Shown: positions 22,758 to 30,609 of the stretch, in pieces
Layout of the letters: every line of letters begins with the position of its first letter
How positions within the stretch are numbered: the first letter of the stretch is position 1
Assembly (NCBI GenBank): GCA_020002185.1
Contig: CM034539.1
Coordinates: forward strand, 27,416,721-27,480,720
DNA from: Paraescarpia echinospica
Lineage: Eukaryota; Annelida; Polychaeta; Sabellida; Siboglinidae
Direction of reading: 5' to 3'
Length of the DNA stretch: 64,000 nt
Made by a program: the position numbers and the translations under genes
Notes under the pieces: model-generated
The model's database searches: none
The model's input: the letters and a program-made list of their open reading frames with translations, nothing else
Told to the model about the DNA's origin: nothing

Positions 22758-23989
22758 TCAGTAGTCGTACACGACGTTCCGGTTCTTTTCGATTTCGAGC
22801 ACCGTCTCGAACTCCCCGTACACGACGACGTTCACCGTCCGGGGGAGCGTGTGCGCGAAATGGATCTCGGCGCACACGTTCCCCTTACGCACGACGTTGA
22901 AATGAACGCCGTCGCAGCAGTCGGGCGACGGGTCGAAGCCGAAGATGGTGTAGCCGTTGCCGAATTCGGCGCGCGTCAGGTCGATCCCCTCGTCCTCGTA
23001 CGCTTTCCCCGTCGCGGCGAAGAGGTTCATGTAGCTTCCGATGTAGCGCCGATTCGCTAAGTCCGGCTGCAGTGGCTTGCTCGGCATCTGGCGTCCGTCG
23101 ACGTAGAGGGTGAGGAAGTTTATGTCGTTGTGCTTCGCGTTGAACGGGTTGTTATCGTAGGCCCCGTTGTAGGAGTCGTTGTTGATCAGGCACATGAACA
23201 CACGTCTCGGGAGCGTCCCCAGGTAGACGTTCCCGTGCGTATCAGACATCGTGCCCTGCGGTATCGAGAACACCGAGCTGGACGGCCGGGTTCACCTTGG
23301 CCTTTCGCACCTGCAGGTAGGTCTCCAGCAGGACGATCTTGAACCCCGGATTGACGACGTCGCCTAGGAGCGCGAAGGCGTCCTTGCTTCGCACCAGTCG
23401 ATTCTTTACGTCGACGCCGTTCAGCAGGTACCGGTTTTGCATGAACACGTCGACGTGCAGGCGACCCAACATGTCTAACCCACGGCTGCCGTGTATGTAG
23501 TCGTGCCGATGCGCGTACCCACCGTTGTTGTTCCCCGCCGTCTCCATGCGCCCGGCGGTGTCCTTGCACCACAGGTCGGCCTGTAGCTGCGAGCTTTTGG
23601 CGTCGGACCCGTAACTGAGTAGGATCTCGATGTAGGCCCGTTACGGATACGTATTGGTTGACGACGTCACCAGCGTGCCGTTCAGCGAATTGACTGAACA
23701 TCGAATGCAGGAAATTGTTGACCGGGGCCACGACGCTGTCGTTCGCGAGATCTGTGCCGTCCCCCTTCACCTCCTTGACGCGCACGTACAGTCCACCGGT
23801 CGCCAGGTCCAGGTAGTCGTCTCCGGAGCTCGGGACGAGAAACTCGATAGGGCCGCCAGCGTCGAGGGCCGTCAGCGGCTGCTGATCGATCCGCTGGCTG
23901 CTCTCGATGCTCGTCTGCGTCGTCGGGACGCCGAACAGATCCAGTTCGCTCTTTATGCCCTCGCGCGACTGTCGACGCACGAACGCCAT
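22758..23989 (-). pseudogene. major capsid protein (double jelly roll, hexon-like), decayed
   Basis: The shell-forming protein. Start MAFVRRQS at 23989 is one base after the pX gene. The N-terminus has the hallmark KSELDLFGVPTTQTSIE, then GPIEFLVP and PVNNFLHSMFSQ. A frameshift near 23690 and a TAA at 23641-23643 lie before RAYIEILLSYG. The middle frame has HGSRGLDMLGRLHVDVF and RSKDAFALLG. A second frameshift near 23280 leads to the C-terminal frame with NAKHNDINFLTLYVDG and the family-typical GYTIFGFDPSPD. All parts of a normal-length protein (about 410 aa) are present, so this is a full gene with three breaks. Confidence 0.92.
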
Positions 23990-23990
23990 T

Positions 23991-24413
23991 CTACGCGGGG
24001 AATACGTCGTCGCTCGACGTCTGTTCCTTTCGACGGCGTCTCTTCTTACTGGTCATTGCCGGCGTGCCGGGCAGTTTTATGCGTCGTCGTCGTCGCTTTT
24101 GCGGCGGCGGCGGCGGGTTCAACAGTCCGTCGAGAAGGTCGGCGCCCGCCTCCTTCGCGCGTTGCTTTACCGACTGTTTCAAATTGCCGCCGGTTACGAC
24201 GTCCCGCGCCACGCGCACGCCCGTATTGAGAGCGCGCTTGCCCAGCTCTACGGCCCCTCTCTTGATGAGCGGCATGGCGCTTCGAAATAGGCTGCCGAAG
24301 AGATTACCCAGGCCGTGTCCCCGCTGCGATCTGCCGCCGACGAACACCGGCAGGTTGCCGCCGACCTGCCGAGTGTAGTATTCCTCGTACACGTTGCGCC
24401 CGCTTCTCGCCAT
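23991..24413 (-). CDS. pX/core-like virion protein, 140 aa, intact
   Basis: A small basic protein packaged with the genome or in the capsid interior. It begins MARSGRNVYEEYYTRQVGGN and continues with PVFVGGRSQRGHGLGNLFGS, the strongly conserved QRGHGLG motif of the Polinton/adintovirus pX protein, then a Pro run and an Arg/Lys-rich tail (KRRRRRIK, KKRRRRK). The QVGG|N segment resembles sites cut by adenain-type proteases. It is tightly packed: 2 bp from the penton stop and 1 bp from the capsid start. Confidence 0.85.
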   Translation of the reverse strand: MARSGRNVYEEYYTRQVGGNLPVFVGGRSQRGHGLGNLFGSLFRSAMPLIKRGAVELGKRALNTGVRVARDVVTGGNLKQSVKQRAKEAGADLLDGLLNPPPPPQKRRRRRIKLPGTPAMTSKKRRRRKEQTSSDDVFPA

Positions 24414-24415
24414 CG

Positions 24416-25264
24416 TCAGAACAGTTTCGACTTGCAGCTTCTGATGTGAAGCGTCGTCACGTCTTTTCCGTGCTCGAATGGTATCGGCTGACCGATGTCG
24501 TCTCTTATATCTATCTCGATCGAATCGAATTGGCGCCGCAGGAGCGGCGCGTATTGGACGCGATCGAAGACGTTCGATACGATGTACCCGTTCGATCCGT
24601 AGGCGTGCACGGATCGAAGGAGCGGGGCGAATACGTCACCGACGATGCGCGGTTCCACGATATACGTGTACGCGTACATGTTGTCGACGCCCCCGTTCAT
24701 GTCCACCGTGTGCTCCCCCTCGTACTCGAAGGTGTACGCGGCGGGCGTGCCGTCGTCGTAGGTCGACGCCGCCGCCACGAGACTCGCGATACGGTCCGAC
24801 TCGAAGCCTAGTATCTTTTTCAGGTGGCTCTGCGGGGGGAAATTAAATTCGACGCCCACCGATAGACGCAACGTCATCCGGTTAGAGGCGGGGCTGTATT
24901 CCAGGCGCACCCTGACTTTATCGGTGCTCAGTCTCGTCAGTGTCTCTTTGATTTTGTGCATCAGATCGTAGGCGCTGTTGTAAAAGCCGTGCGGGATGGT
25001 GCCCTGCCGGAGAATTTTACTCCCTTCCGCGATGGTGTAAAGGCCCGCATCCCCCGTCCCGCAGGCCAAGAAGAAGTAGGCGTCCTCTTCTCTCACGTTG
25101 TACCAGCTATGCGTGTACTGTAGCGACACCAGCCCGCATTCCCACCGCCCCGACAGGTCGACGCGTTGCGGCAGATTCGTTGTGTAGTGCGTCAACGTGT
25201 TTTCGGGGTGCGCCTTCATAGACGCGTTCCTCGGCAACGTGATGTAAAAGTCAGACGACGCCAT
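24416..25264 (-). CDS. minor capsid (penton, single jelly roll) protein, 282 aa, intact
   Basis: Forms the vertices of the icosahedral capsid. The N-terminus FYITLPRNASM ... ENTLTHYTTNLP ... VDLSGRWECGLVSLQYTHSW is the signature of Polinton penton proteins, and GFYNSAYDLMHKI follows. The frame is uninterrupted from ATG to stop, a normal length. The start overlaps the end of the 105-aa upstream gene by 14 bp. Its integrity beside a broken capsid gene is most simply chance over a short decay time. Confidence 0.92.
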   Translation of the reverse strand: MASSDFYITLPRNASMKAHPENTLTHYTTNLPQRVDLSGRWECGLVSLQYTHSWYNVREEDAYFFLACGTGDAGLYTIAEGSKILRQGTIPHGFYNSAYDLMHKIKETLTRLSTDKVRVRLEYSPASNRMTLRLSVGVEFNFPPQSHLKKILGFESDRIASLVAAASTYDDGTPAAYTFEYEGEHTVDMNGGVDNMYAYTYIVEPRIVGDVFAPLLRSVHAYGSNGYIVSNVFDRVQYAPLLRRQFDSIEIDIRDDIGQPIPFEHGKDVTTLHIRSCKSKLF

Positions 25265-25568
25265 CGCGTCTCATAGACGGACTCGGTAGTAGGTAGCCGA
25301 GGCAGCTACTCAGCAGCGCCGTCCACAGGTTGGAGTCGCCCTGGCCGCGCGTTAGATTGTATATACTGACGACGATCACCGTGTACCGGACGACGTTCTG
25401 GCAAAGGAAGATGATCTCGGCTTTAGGGCATTCGTTGCCGCAGAGACGCCACGGCACGTTCATGACGGAGGAGTCGTCGACGGCATCGGTCGCATTCACA
25501 GAGACGCATGAGTCGATGGCGGGTTCTTCGACAAACACGCCTGAGTCGACGGCGGTATTCGGCTGCAT
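25251..25568 (-). CDS. Polinton conserved small membrane protein, 105 aa
   Basis: An intact frame. The N-terminal half is acidic and variable. A Cys-containing segment (WRLCGNECPKAE) is followed by one hydrophobic helix (IIFLCQNVVRYTVIVVSIYNL) and the conserved-looking GDSNLWTALLSSCLGYLLPSP. I associate this last motif with a small protein found next to penton in many Polintons. Its function is unknown; a virion or host membrane role is plausible from the helix. Confidence 0.75.
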   Translation of the reverse strand: MQPNTAVDSGVFVEEPAIDSCVSVNATDAVDDSSVMNVPWRLCGNECPKAEIIFLCQNVVRYTVIVVSIYNLTRGQGDSNLWTALLSSCLGYLLPSPSMRRDGVV

Positions 25569-25786
25569 CGGCTGCTGCTGTCGTCTCGACGGTGTTCATA
25601 GCGTGACTGCCGTCCGACGCTACGGCGTCCTTCCTTTATTGCACACGAGGGGGTTTCGTTGCCGCAGAAACACCATAGAGCGCGTTCGCCGACGTTGCGG
25701 TCGTCGTCGATAGCCTCGTCGTCGATACCATCGGTCGCAACTACAAGGGCGGAGGCGGCGGTAGTCGTAGGGCATACTGCCGTCCT
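25569..25786 (-). pseudogene. remnant resembling the N-terminal half of the 105-aa gene
   Basis: On the minus strand an ATG-less frame reads ATDGIDDEAIDDD ... LWCFCGNETPSC. It parallels the NATDAVDDSS ... PWRLCGNECP part of the neighbouring 105-aa gene, suggesting a partial tandem duplication. A minus-strand AATAAA lies within it (about 25636-25645), possibly serving the integrase transcript. Confidence 0.4.
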
Positions 25787-26754
25787 TCATGGCGTCATCA
25801 ACCCTGGTAGTCCACGAGAGCCTTGGCGTCGATCCTTCGAGACGATTACTTTTTGTAGCTCCGGCTCGTAGAAGGTGCCGTCCAGTATCGTTCCGGCGTC
25901 GTACATCAATCGGTAAACGGGAGGGTCGGACGGATGCGATTTTACGACGGTGAAGAGCTCTTCGCTCCAGTTAGCCATGTACCCCTTCTTGAAACGCCCC
26001 TTCGCCTTGCTGATGGGTACGCGGTCCCCCTCTTGCAATTTCGGCTTCTTTTTTTGACACCCGCCGCCGCCGCCGTACAGCCGCTGCCACACGATCTCCT
26101 GATTCGCGGCGTTGACGCTCGCCGGCGTCCTACCGATGCTTCGATGGTAGGCGTTGTTGTACGACCGCACGAAGTCCTGCAACGGCTCCACGTACCTCAG
26201 CGTCTGATGCTTCGTAAAGTACCTCCACATGCGCGTCTTCAGCGTGTGATTGAAGCGCTCGACGACACTCGCTTTGGTCTCCTCGTTGTGCGTCACGAAA
26301 TGGTGGACGCCGCGCGCCTTCAAAAGTTTCTGAAGGGGCCTGTTGAGAAACTCCGTCCCCTTGTCGGTCTACAAGGCGTTCGGCTGCGACGACAGCAGGC
26401 CGTCGAAGGCCGTGACGAGCGCCGGACCGGATTTCCTCTTCAACAGGACGCACCACGCCCGCTTCGAGAAGACGTCGTTGACCGTCAATAGGAACGCTAT
26501 ACCGTCGTTGTGTTTTTTCAGTTTAGCCACGTCGACGAGATCGGCTTGCCACTGCTGGTTTCGTCCGCCCACGATAATGCAACGTCGTTTGAAAGTCGTC
26601 TGACCGGTTTGTGAAGCGTATACGCGTCCTGCTCCGATAGCCACCGCTCGACGATCGGCTTGGGTTCTACGGTCGCCCGGTGCAACGCGTCGACGCCGCC
26701 GTAACTGCCCGCCCGTTTCGAGTCAAAGTACGCGCGGTTCAGGCGGTCGTCCCG
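25787..26754 (-). pseudogene. retroviral-type (DDE) integrase, decayed
   Basis: Inserts the element into host DNA, giving the 6-bp duplication. From the N-terminus: an ATG-less stretch with GSYGGVDALHRA and YTLHKPVRR, a frameshift near 26590, then RRCIIVGGRNQQWQADLVD with the first catalytic Asp. After VNDVFSKRAWCVLL there is a TAG (26369-26371) just before TDKGTEF, which has the second Asp. ETKASVVERFNHTLKTRM has the Glu. The C-terminus has GDRVPISKAKGRFKKGY and GTFYEPELQKV, an SH3/chromo-like tail. No zinc-binding HHCC domain is visible. The frame upstream ends at TAA 26755, so the true start is lost or spliced. Confidence 0.9.
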
Positions 26755-26909
26755 TTATTGTTGAGAGCGCTTTCGTTGCGTACCACGAGGCCGCCGGGAC
26801 ACCGCCATGGCGACGGCGGAGATACGGCGAACAATATACAGATGTGTAGGGCAAAAGCCGCCGCGACGACGGCGAGGGCGACGACGAGCACCGACATTCG
26901 AGAGGGCAT
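26739..26909 (-). CDS. small membrane protein, 56 aa
   Basis: A short ATG-to-TGA frame between the integrase and the 143-aa gene. A basic N-terminus (MPSRMS) is followed by a hydrophobic segment VLVVALAVVAAAFALHICIL long enough to cross a membrane, then a short hydrophilic tail with NESALNNNGTT. It overlaps the 5' end of the integrase reading frame by about 16 bp. Small single-helix proteins are common in adenovirus-like and Polinton genomes, but no homology can be claimed for one this short. Confidence 0.45.
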   Translation of the reverse strand: MPSRMSVLVVALAVVAAAFALHICILFAVSPPSPWRCPGGLVVRNESALNNNGTTA

Positions 26910-26946
26910 ACTAGCTTGTGAGCGGCTCGGCCGTTCCTCGACCTCT

Positions 26947-27378
26947 TTAAAAGTTGGCCCACGCCGTACGTTCGAGAGATTGAGCGCGGCGGGTATTTCG
27001 CTTCTGCGCCGCGCGCTGTATGTACGCTCGACGCTGGGGGTTACCGACGAGCTCCAGAGGGACGTTCAACCGCTTGGTATGGTCCCCGAACCCTTCCCAG
27101 CTAACCGGCGCGGGCGTCTTCTTCCTCTTTCGCATGAGATCGTTCACTAGATCTACCATGTTGCTTTCGGCGATAGGCGCGCCGTCGTACACGAGCTCCC
27201 CTCGTTCGGTCCAGCGAATCAGCGGGTCGGTTTTCAGTTTTGCCATCAGGAGGCGGGCCTTTTCTTTCAGATCTTTCGGTACGCTCTTCACGATCTCGCT
27301 CTCCGTGTCGTCCGGCGGCGGCGGCGGCGGTGATTGGTCGGTCGTCGACGACTCTCTTCTGTCGTTCACTACGGACAC
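26947..27378 (-). CDS. Polinton conserved virion-type protein, 143 aa, intact
   Basis: A Pro-rich N-terminus (PPPPPPDDTE) leads into a helical region (LKEKARLLMAKLK), then RWTERGELVYDGAPI, SNMVDLVNDLMRKRKKTP and LNVPLELVGNPQRR, ending in a basic tail. I associate the GELV ... SNMVDLVND-RKRK ... NVP-ELVGN pattern with a small protein conserved in Polinton morphogenesis clusters; its function is unknown, possibly core or tegument. The start is 18 bp after the preceding stop, part of the compact cluster. Confidence 0.7.
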   Translation of the reverse strand: MSVVNDRRESSTTDQSPPPPPPDDTESEIVKSVPKDLKEKARLLMAKLKTDPLIRWTERGELVYDGAPIAESNMVDLVNDLMRKRKKTPAPVSWEGFGDHTKRLNVPLELVGNPQRRAYIQRAAQKRNTRRAQSLERTAWANF

Positions 27379-27396
27379 TCGCGTCGGTTGCTGCGC

Positions 27397-27612
27397 TCAT
27401 GACGTCTCCATGGCGTTGTAGCGACTCAGCAGTTGATTGTACGCCAGTACCTTTTCTCGTTCGGACAAATCCGTACGCTCGAGAACGGTTTTCTTGTAGT
27501 CGTCCAGGCTACTCATCACCCGCGACGTCGTTGTGGTCGGTTGCGATAGTAACGGATGTAGACGCTCCACCAACCGGGGGTCTACCAACGCCATCTTCGT
27601 CGCGTGCTGCAT
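27397..27612 (-). CDS. Polinton small structural-type protein, 71 aa
   Basis: Starts MQHATKMALVDPRLVERL; a helical SSLDDYKKTVLERTDLSEREKVLAYNQLLSRY follows. The VDPR ... LD-x(3)-IL/VL ... Y-x-LL-RY pattern is one I associate with a short Polinton protein located between ATPase and integrase. Its ATG shares one base with the TGA of the preceding frame, so the two are probably translated from one transcript by reinitiation. No enzymatic motif is present. Confidence 0.65.
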   Translation of the reverse strand: MQHATKMALVDPRLVERLHPLLSQPTTTTSRVMSSLDDYKKTVLERTDLSEREKVLAYNQLLSRYNAMETS

Positions 27613-27803
27613 CAACCTATAGCCTGTCTGAGGAGGGGCAGAAAGGCGCTCGCCAACGGTGCCAGCAGCGCCGTCAGAAAAGCGCCCGACACCGTCTGCA
27701 GTACGGCCCTCTTCTGCTTGATGGGTACTTTTTTTGACGTTAGCTTGCGCAGATTGTTCCTGTACTTTGTCAGCCCTCTTTTCTGTTTCGCCGATAATTT
27801 CAC
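27612..27803 (-). CDS. Polinton small basic/hydrophobic protein, 63 aa
   Basis: A Lys/Arg-rich N-terminal half (LSAKQKRGLTKYRNNLRKLT) and a hydrophobic C-terminal half (GAFLTALLAPLASAFLPLLR). This layout (basic RNA/DNA-contacting part plus an amphipathic or membrane-active end) recalls small core or membrane-lytic peptides of adenovirus-like particles; that role is inference. It starts 8 bp after the ATPase stop and overlaps the next gene by one base. Confidence 0.6.
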   Translation of the reverse strand: MKLSAKQKRGLTKYRNNLRKLTSKKVPIKQKRAVLQTVSGAFLTALLAPLASAFLPLLRQAIG

Positions 27804-27811
27804 GTTTCCGC

Positions 27812-28365
27812 TCAGAACGTTTCCTGTTTCAGGTCCACCAGGAGGTAACCGTAGGCTGCTGACGTGGCATCTTTGAAGGCCTCCATCATGTAGTTGGTTC
27901 TACCCGGATACATCTGTTTCGCCAGGTGGCCTACTTGGCCCGCGTCCCGAGGGCTCTTGAAGAGGACCATGTACTGCGCGTTTAGGCTGATTGTGCGGTT
28001 TTCTTTCCCTTTCGGAAAGAGATTCTGCAGAAGCTGTACGACGGACGCGTTGCAGTGATTACTTTTTTAGTAAACAAGGTCGTGACCCGACTACCTGTCT
28101 CCTCCATAAGGTCGTCGAGTACTAGAAGCGTCCTCGTTTTGGTGTCTAGAAGCTTCGGATCCGGCAAACCGTCTACGAACTCTACATCGGCTGTCGTAGA
28201 GTCGTAGGCGGTTTGCCACTGGCCGTAACACCACAGGATTTTCTCCGGCGGCGGCACGACCATAGAAGAAGCGAACTTCAGCAGGCGAGCGACAAAAGTA
28301 GTCTTGCCGCACCCCGTAGGACCGGCCACTATACAAGTAAAAGGATGCTTCCACGTCCCTTCCAT
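27812..28365 (-). pseudogene. A32/FtsK-HerA-type genome-packaging ATPase, one frameshift
   Basis: Pumps DNA into the procapsid. Start MEGTWKHPFTCIVAGPTG at 28365. Walker A is GPTGCGKTTF, and Walker B is TLLVLDDLMEE. After FTKK the frame breaks in a T-run (A-run on the coding strand) at 28063-28068. The other frame carries on with ISLNAQYMVLFKSPRDAG, TNYMMEAFKDATS and YLLVDLKQE to a TGA at 27812, giving the expected length of about 184 aa. One homopolymer indel is the only damage, so a sequencing error is possible for this gene. Confidence 0.9.
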
Positions 28366-28400
28366 ATCGACGACTGATGCGCCGAAAACGAACGATGACT

Positions 28401-28406
28401 TTTATT
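28401..28406 (-). terminator. AATAAA overlapping the NADAR stop codon
   Basis: The TAA stop of the NADAR frame is part of AATAAA on the minus strand. Confidence 0.6.
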
Positions 28407-28856
28407 CGTTTCTTCTATATTCACGACGCACCTCCATCAACAATTTACCGAGCATGTTCTGACCTTCCTCATATCCGGGGCGCAACCCTAAAAGGCTTCT
28501 TTCGACGGCACCCACTCCACTAATTCGGCGTCCCCGGTAGCCAATAGGGCGTCTCTGAACTTTTTCGAGGCCCCGAACTTTCTCATCAACAGGCTCTTCA
28601 TACACTCGACTCTGACGGCGTCCCACTCGGCGCCCGTTCTCGTTTTTTTGATTCCGTAACTTCGTCGCTTCGCTATATAGGCCGACCACGCCGATTTGAT
28701 GTACTCCGCGCTTGCTTCGTCTTCGTTAAACATCGCTTTTCTAAACTGGTAAGCGTGCTCGACGGATCTGAAACCCCGACCGTACGCCGCGATTCTACAC
28801 GGATAAAAATTCGACAGGTACTACATCGACCCTCCGAAACGTATAGGCTCCATCAT
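28402..28856 (-). pseudogene. NADAR (DUF1768, YbiA-like) domain protein, decayed
   Basis: From ATG at 28856 the frame meets a TAG (28821-28823), then reads YLSNFYPCRIAAYG, FRSVEHAYQFRKAM, an alpha-helical middle, EWDAVRVECMKSLLMRKF and LLATGDAELVEW. A frameshift near 28490 leads to GLRPGYEEGQNMLGKLLME. This order (SNFYPC-x-I ... SVEHAYQ ... W-x-x-VR ... M ... KF ... LLATGDAELVE ... G-x-N-x-LG-x-LLMEVR) is the NADAR signature and covers the full domain (about 150 aa). NADAR enzymes act on N-glycosidic bonds, and some remove ADP-ribose from guanine, so the gene may have countered host defence or modified nucleotides. It is the outermost gene, with its own TATA box. Confidence 0.85.
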
Positions 28857-28898
28857 ACCGCTGATCTATATTAACTACGCCTCACGCGCGCGTAACCA

Positions 28899-28908
28899 CT
28901 ATATAACC
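28899..28908 (-). promoter_or_regulatory. TATA box (GGTTATATAG, minus strand)
   Basis: Lies about 45 bp upstream of the NADAR ATG and just inside the right terminal repeat. Confidence 0.6.
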
Positions 28909-28976
28909 ATGTCCGATTTTCGCGCTAGAGGCGCTAGTGCATACTTTATTTCATTCACTAGAGGGCAGCACCGCGC

Positions 28977-29236
28977 CACATACTAATTAGTACTAATTAT
29001 TATTCTCGCTAGAGGGCGCGCACACGTCATCGTGTGTGGTCTATCGCTAGAGGGAGCGCACACGTCATCGTGCGTGGTCTATCAATCAGCAATCAATCAC
29101 GTTTTTTATAAGTAACATTCCTGAATACGGCAAAACGGCTCACTACTAATAAAAAACGCGCAAAACCCTTTGATGTTTCGCCGATTTCCTTTGATGTTAG
29201 GTCATGACCCGTACCATAGAGCACACATTAACTACT
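28977..29236 (-). repeat. right terminal inverted repeat, 260 bp
   Basis: Reverse complement of 12537-12758 with 3-4 substitutions, plus a 38-bp tandem duplication (29041-29078) of a segment containing CTAGAGGG-GCGCACACGTCATCG. That duplication accounts for the whole length difference from the left end. Confidence 0.95.
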
Positions 29237-29242
29237 AACAGG
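29237..29242. other. target-site duplication AACAGG, right
   Basis: Identical to 12531-12536. Confidence 0.95.
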
Positions 29243-30085
29243 CGTTCTGTTGTTTATTATTAAACGTAATTACCACTAGCAAAACAGCCAGACATTTGAC
29301 CGGATAAATTGGTAGTTCATACGTGGCAGTCGTAAGTTGGTCAATTCAGTTGTCGAGGTCAACAGTGCGAGCGTATCAGGACTCTGGTGGGACAATACAA
29401 CGTTAAACTTTCAGTTGGCCAGTTCAGTTATAGATGCCAGTAGTCTGAGCGGGGCATACATTGTAAAGTATTTTGAAAACTAGTTTAACGGATTGCCATT
29501 TCCCGTACTTCGATTATATCGCCTTACATATAATGTTTGCATTAGTGTGTGTGTGCGCGCGCGCGTTCGTGTGTGCGTACGTGCGATGGTGCTCGCCGTT
29601 ACCTTATACCAACAACTCACATAATTGATCATACACTGTCATCAGCAGCAGGAATAAGCATCTTTCTGCAAAGAATGATAGCATATATATGTATGTATAT
29701 ATGTATATAAATAAAGATATATATATATGTATTGTATATGTGTGCGTATGTGTGTGTTAGTGTGCTATTACTTTGTTGCTTTGATGACATCAAATCATTA
29801 ACGAAAGTAAGCAGTTCAGCGTATGTATTTATTACAACTAATCCATTTAAAAAACATAACATCGATTGTTCCCGGCAACATTTACTGATATAGTAATACA
29901 AAATACATTTGTGGGGGCGTGCGTGTTCGTGTGCACGCGTGCGTAAGTGCGCGTGTGCGTGTGTCTGAACGTTCGTGAGTGCGTGTTTATAGTGACATAT
30001 TCATACCGTAGAATGCGCAGGAGGTAATAGTTACAATAGCTGACTATCTACCATACAGATGGACATCTACCTATAATCCAGCCAG
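29243..30085. other. host intron, no gene
   Basis: Contains TG/CG-rich and TATG microsatellite tracts near 29545-29590, 29680-29760 and 29910-29970. Confidence 0.6.
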
Positions 30086-30087
30086 CG

Positions 30088-30152
30088 TATGGATGGAAGG
30101 ACGGACGGATTGATGGATGGATGGACGGACGGATGGATGGATGGATGGATGG
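30088..30152 (+). repeat. (GGAY)n microsatellite
   Basis: GATGGATGGACGGACG-type tetranucleotide run. Confidence 0.9.
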
Positions 30153-30154
30153 GC

Positions 30155-30600
30155 AGGTCCACGGTGTCGAACGTGCATTTCGGACACTTTAGTTATCCAG
30201 TGCATCCTGGGACAGAAAGTGCCATAACATGTTACTGTCATAGAATACATTGCCTGTTGGGTATGACTATCACGTCTGTTCACTCGAACGTATTGGCGAG
30301 CATACGCTTCTGCCGGCATGGATTGGTTCGACTTCAAGTGTTTGCCATCATGACACACAGTGCTGCTGGAGGCATGACAGACGACTGCGGCACTGAAAGA
30401 CAAAGTCTGGCCTCCATGTTTCCAGAATCGACACTGCTCTTGTGCACATTCCATCTTCTGCACGCAGTTTGGCGATACTAGTGGGACTCGTTCGCACCTG
30501 ATGCCAAAAAGAAGGCCTGCAAGAGCGCCACACATATGGAGCCAATACGTGGCCAGCAACACATCCCTGGGCAAGAACCACTCCTCAAAATGGTAGATGT
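30155..30600 (+). pseudogene. MULE transposase domain remnant
   Basis: The frame contains MTDDCGTERQSLASMFPE followed by LLLCTFHLLHAVWR. This is the MULE pattern: catalytic D, then a second segment ending C-x-FH-x(3)-A-x-WR. A stop follows at 30481 and related sequence continues to about 30600. The part before it is a microsatellite translation. It is an isolated scrap with no termini found. Confidence 0.6.
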
Positions 30601-30609
30601 GTGATGGGG

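Larger units (their letters stand above)
12537..29236. mobile_element. Polinton/Maverick (adintovirus-like) element, 16.7 kb, complete but decayed
   Basis: Bounded by terminal inverted repeats beginning AGTAGTTAATGTGTGCTC and by the 6-bp duplication AACAGG. It carries the family's diagnostic set: protein-primed DNA polymerase B, retroviral-type integrase, adenain-like protease, packaging ATPase, double-jelly-roll major capsid protein, single-jelly-roll penton protein and pX-like protein. Left and right gene blocks converge near 22.1 kb. The interior is clearly richer in GC than the flanks, which fits a foreign origin. Stops and frameshifts in most enzymatic genes show that this copy is no longer autonomous. 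Confidence 0.97.

Noticed and set aside
22441..27876. Many Arg/Ala-rich plus-strand frames across the right half of the Polinton
   Set aside because: They are shadows of the GC-rich minus-strand capsid, penton, integrase and ATPase genes, with no motif of their own.
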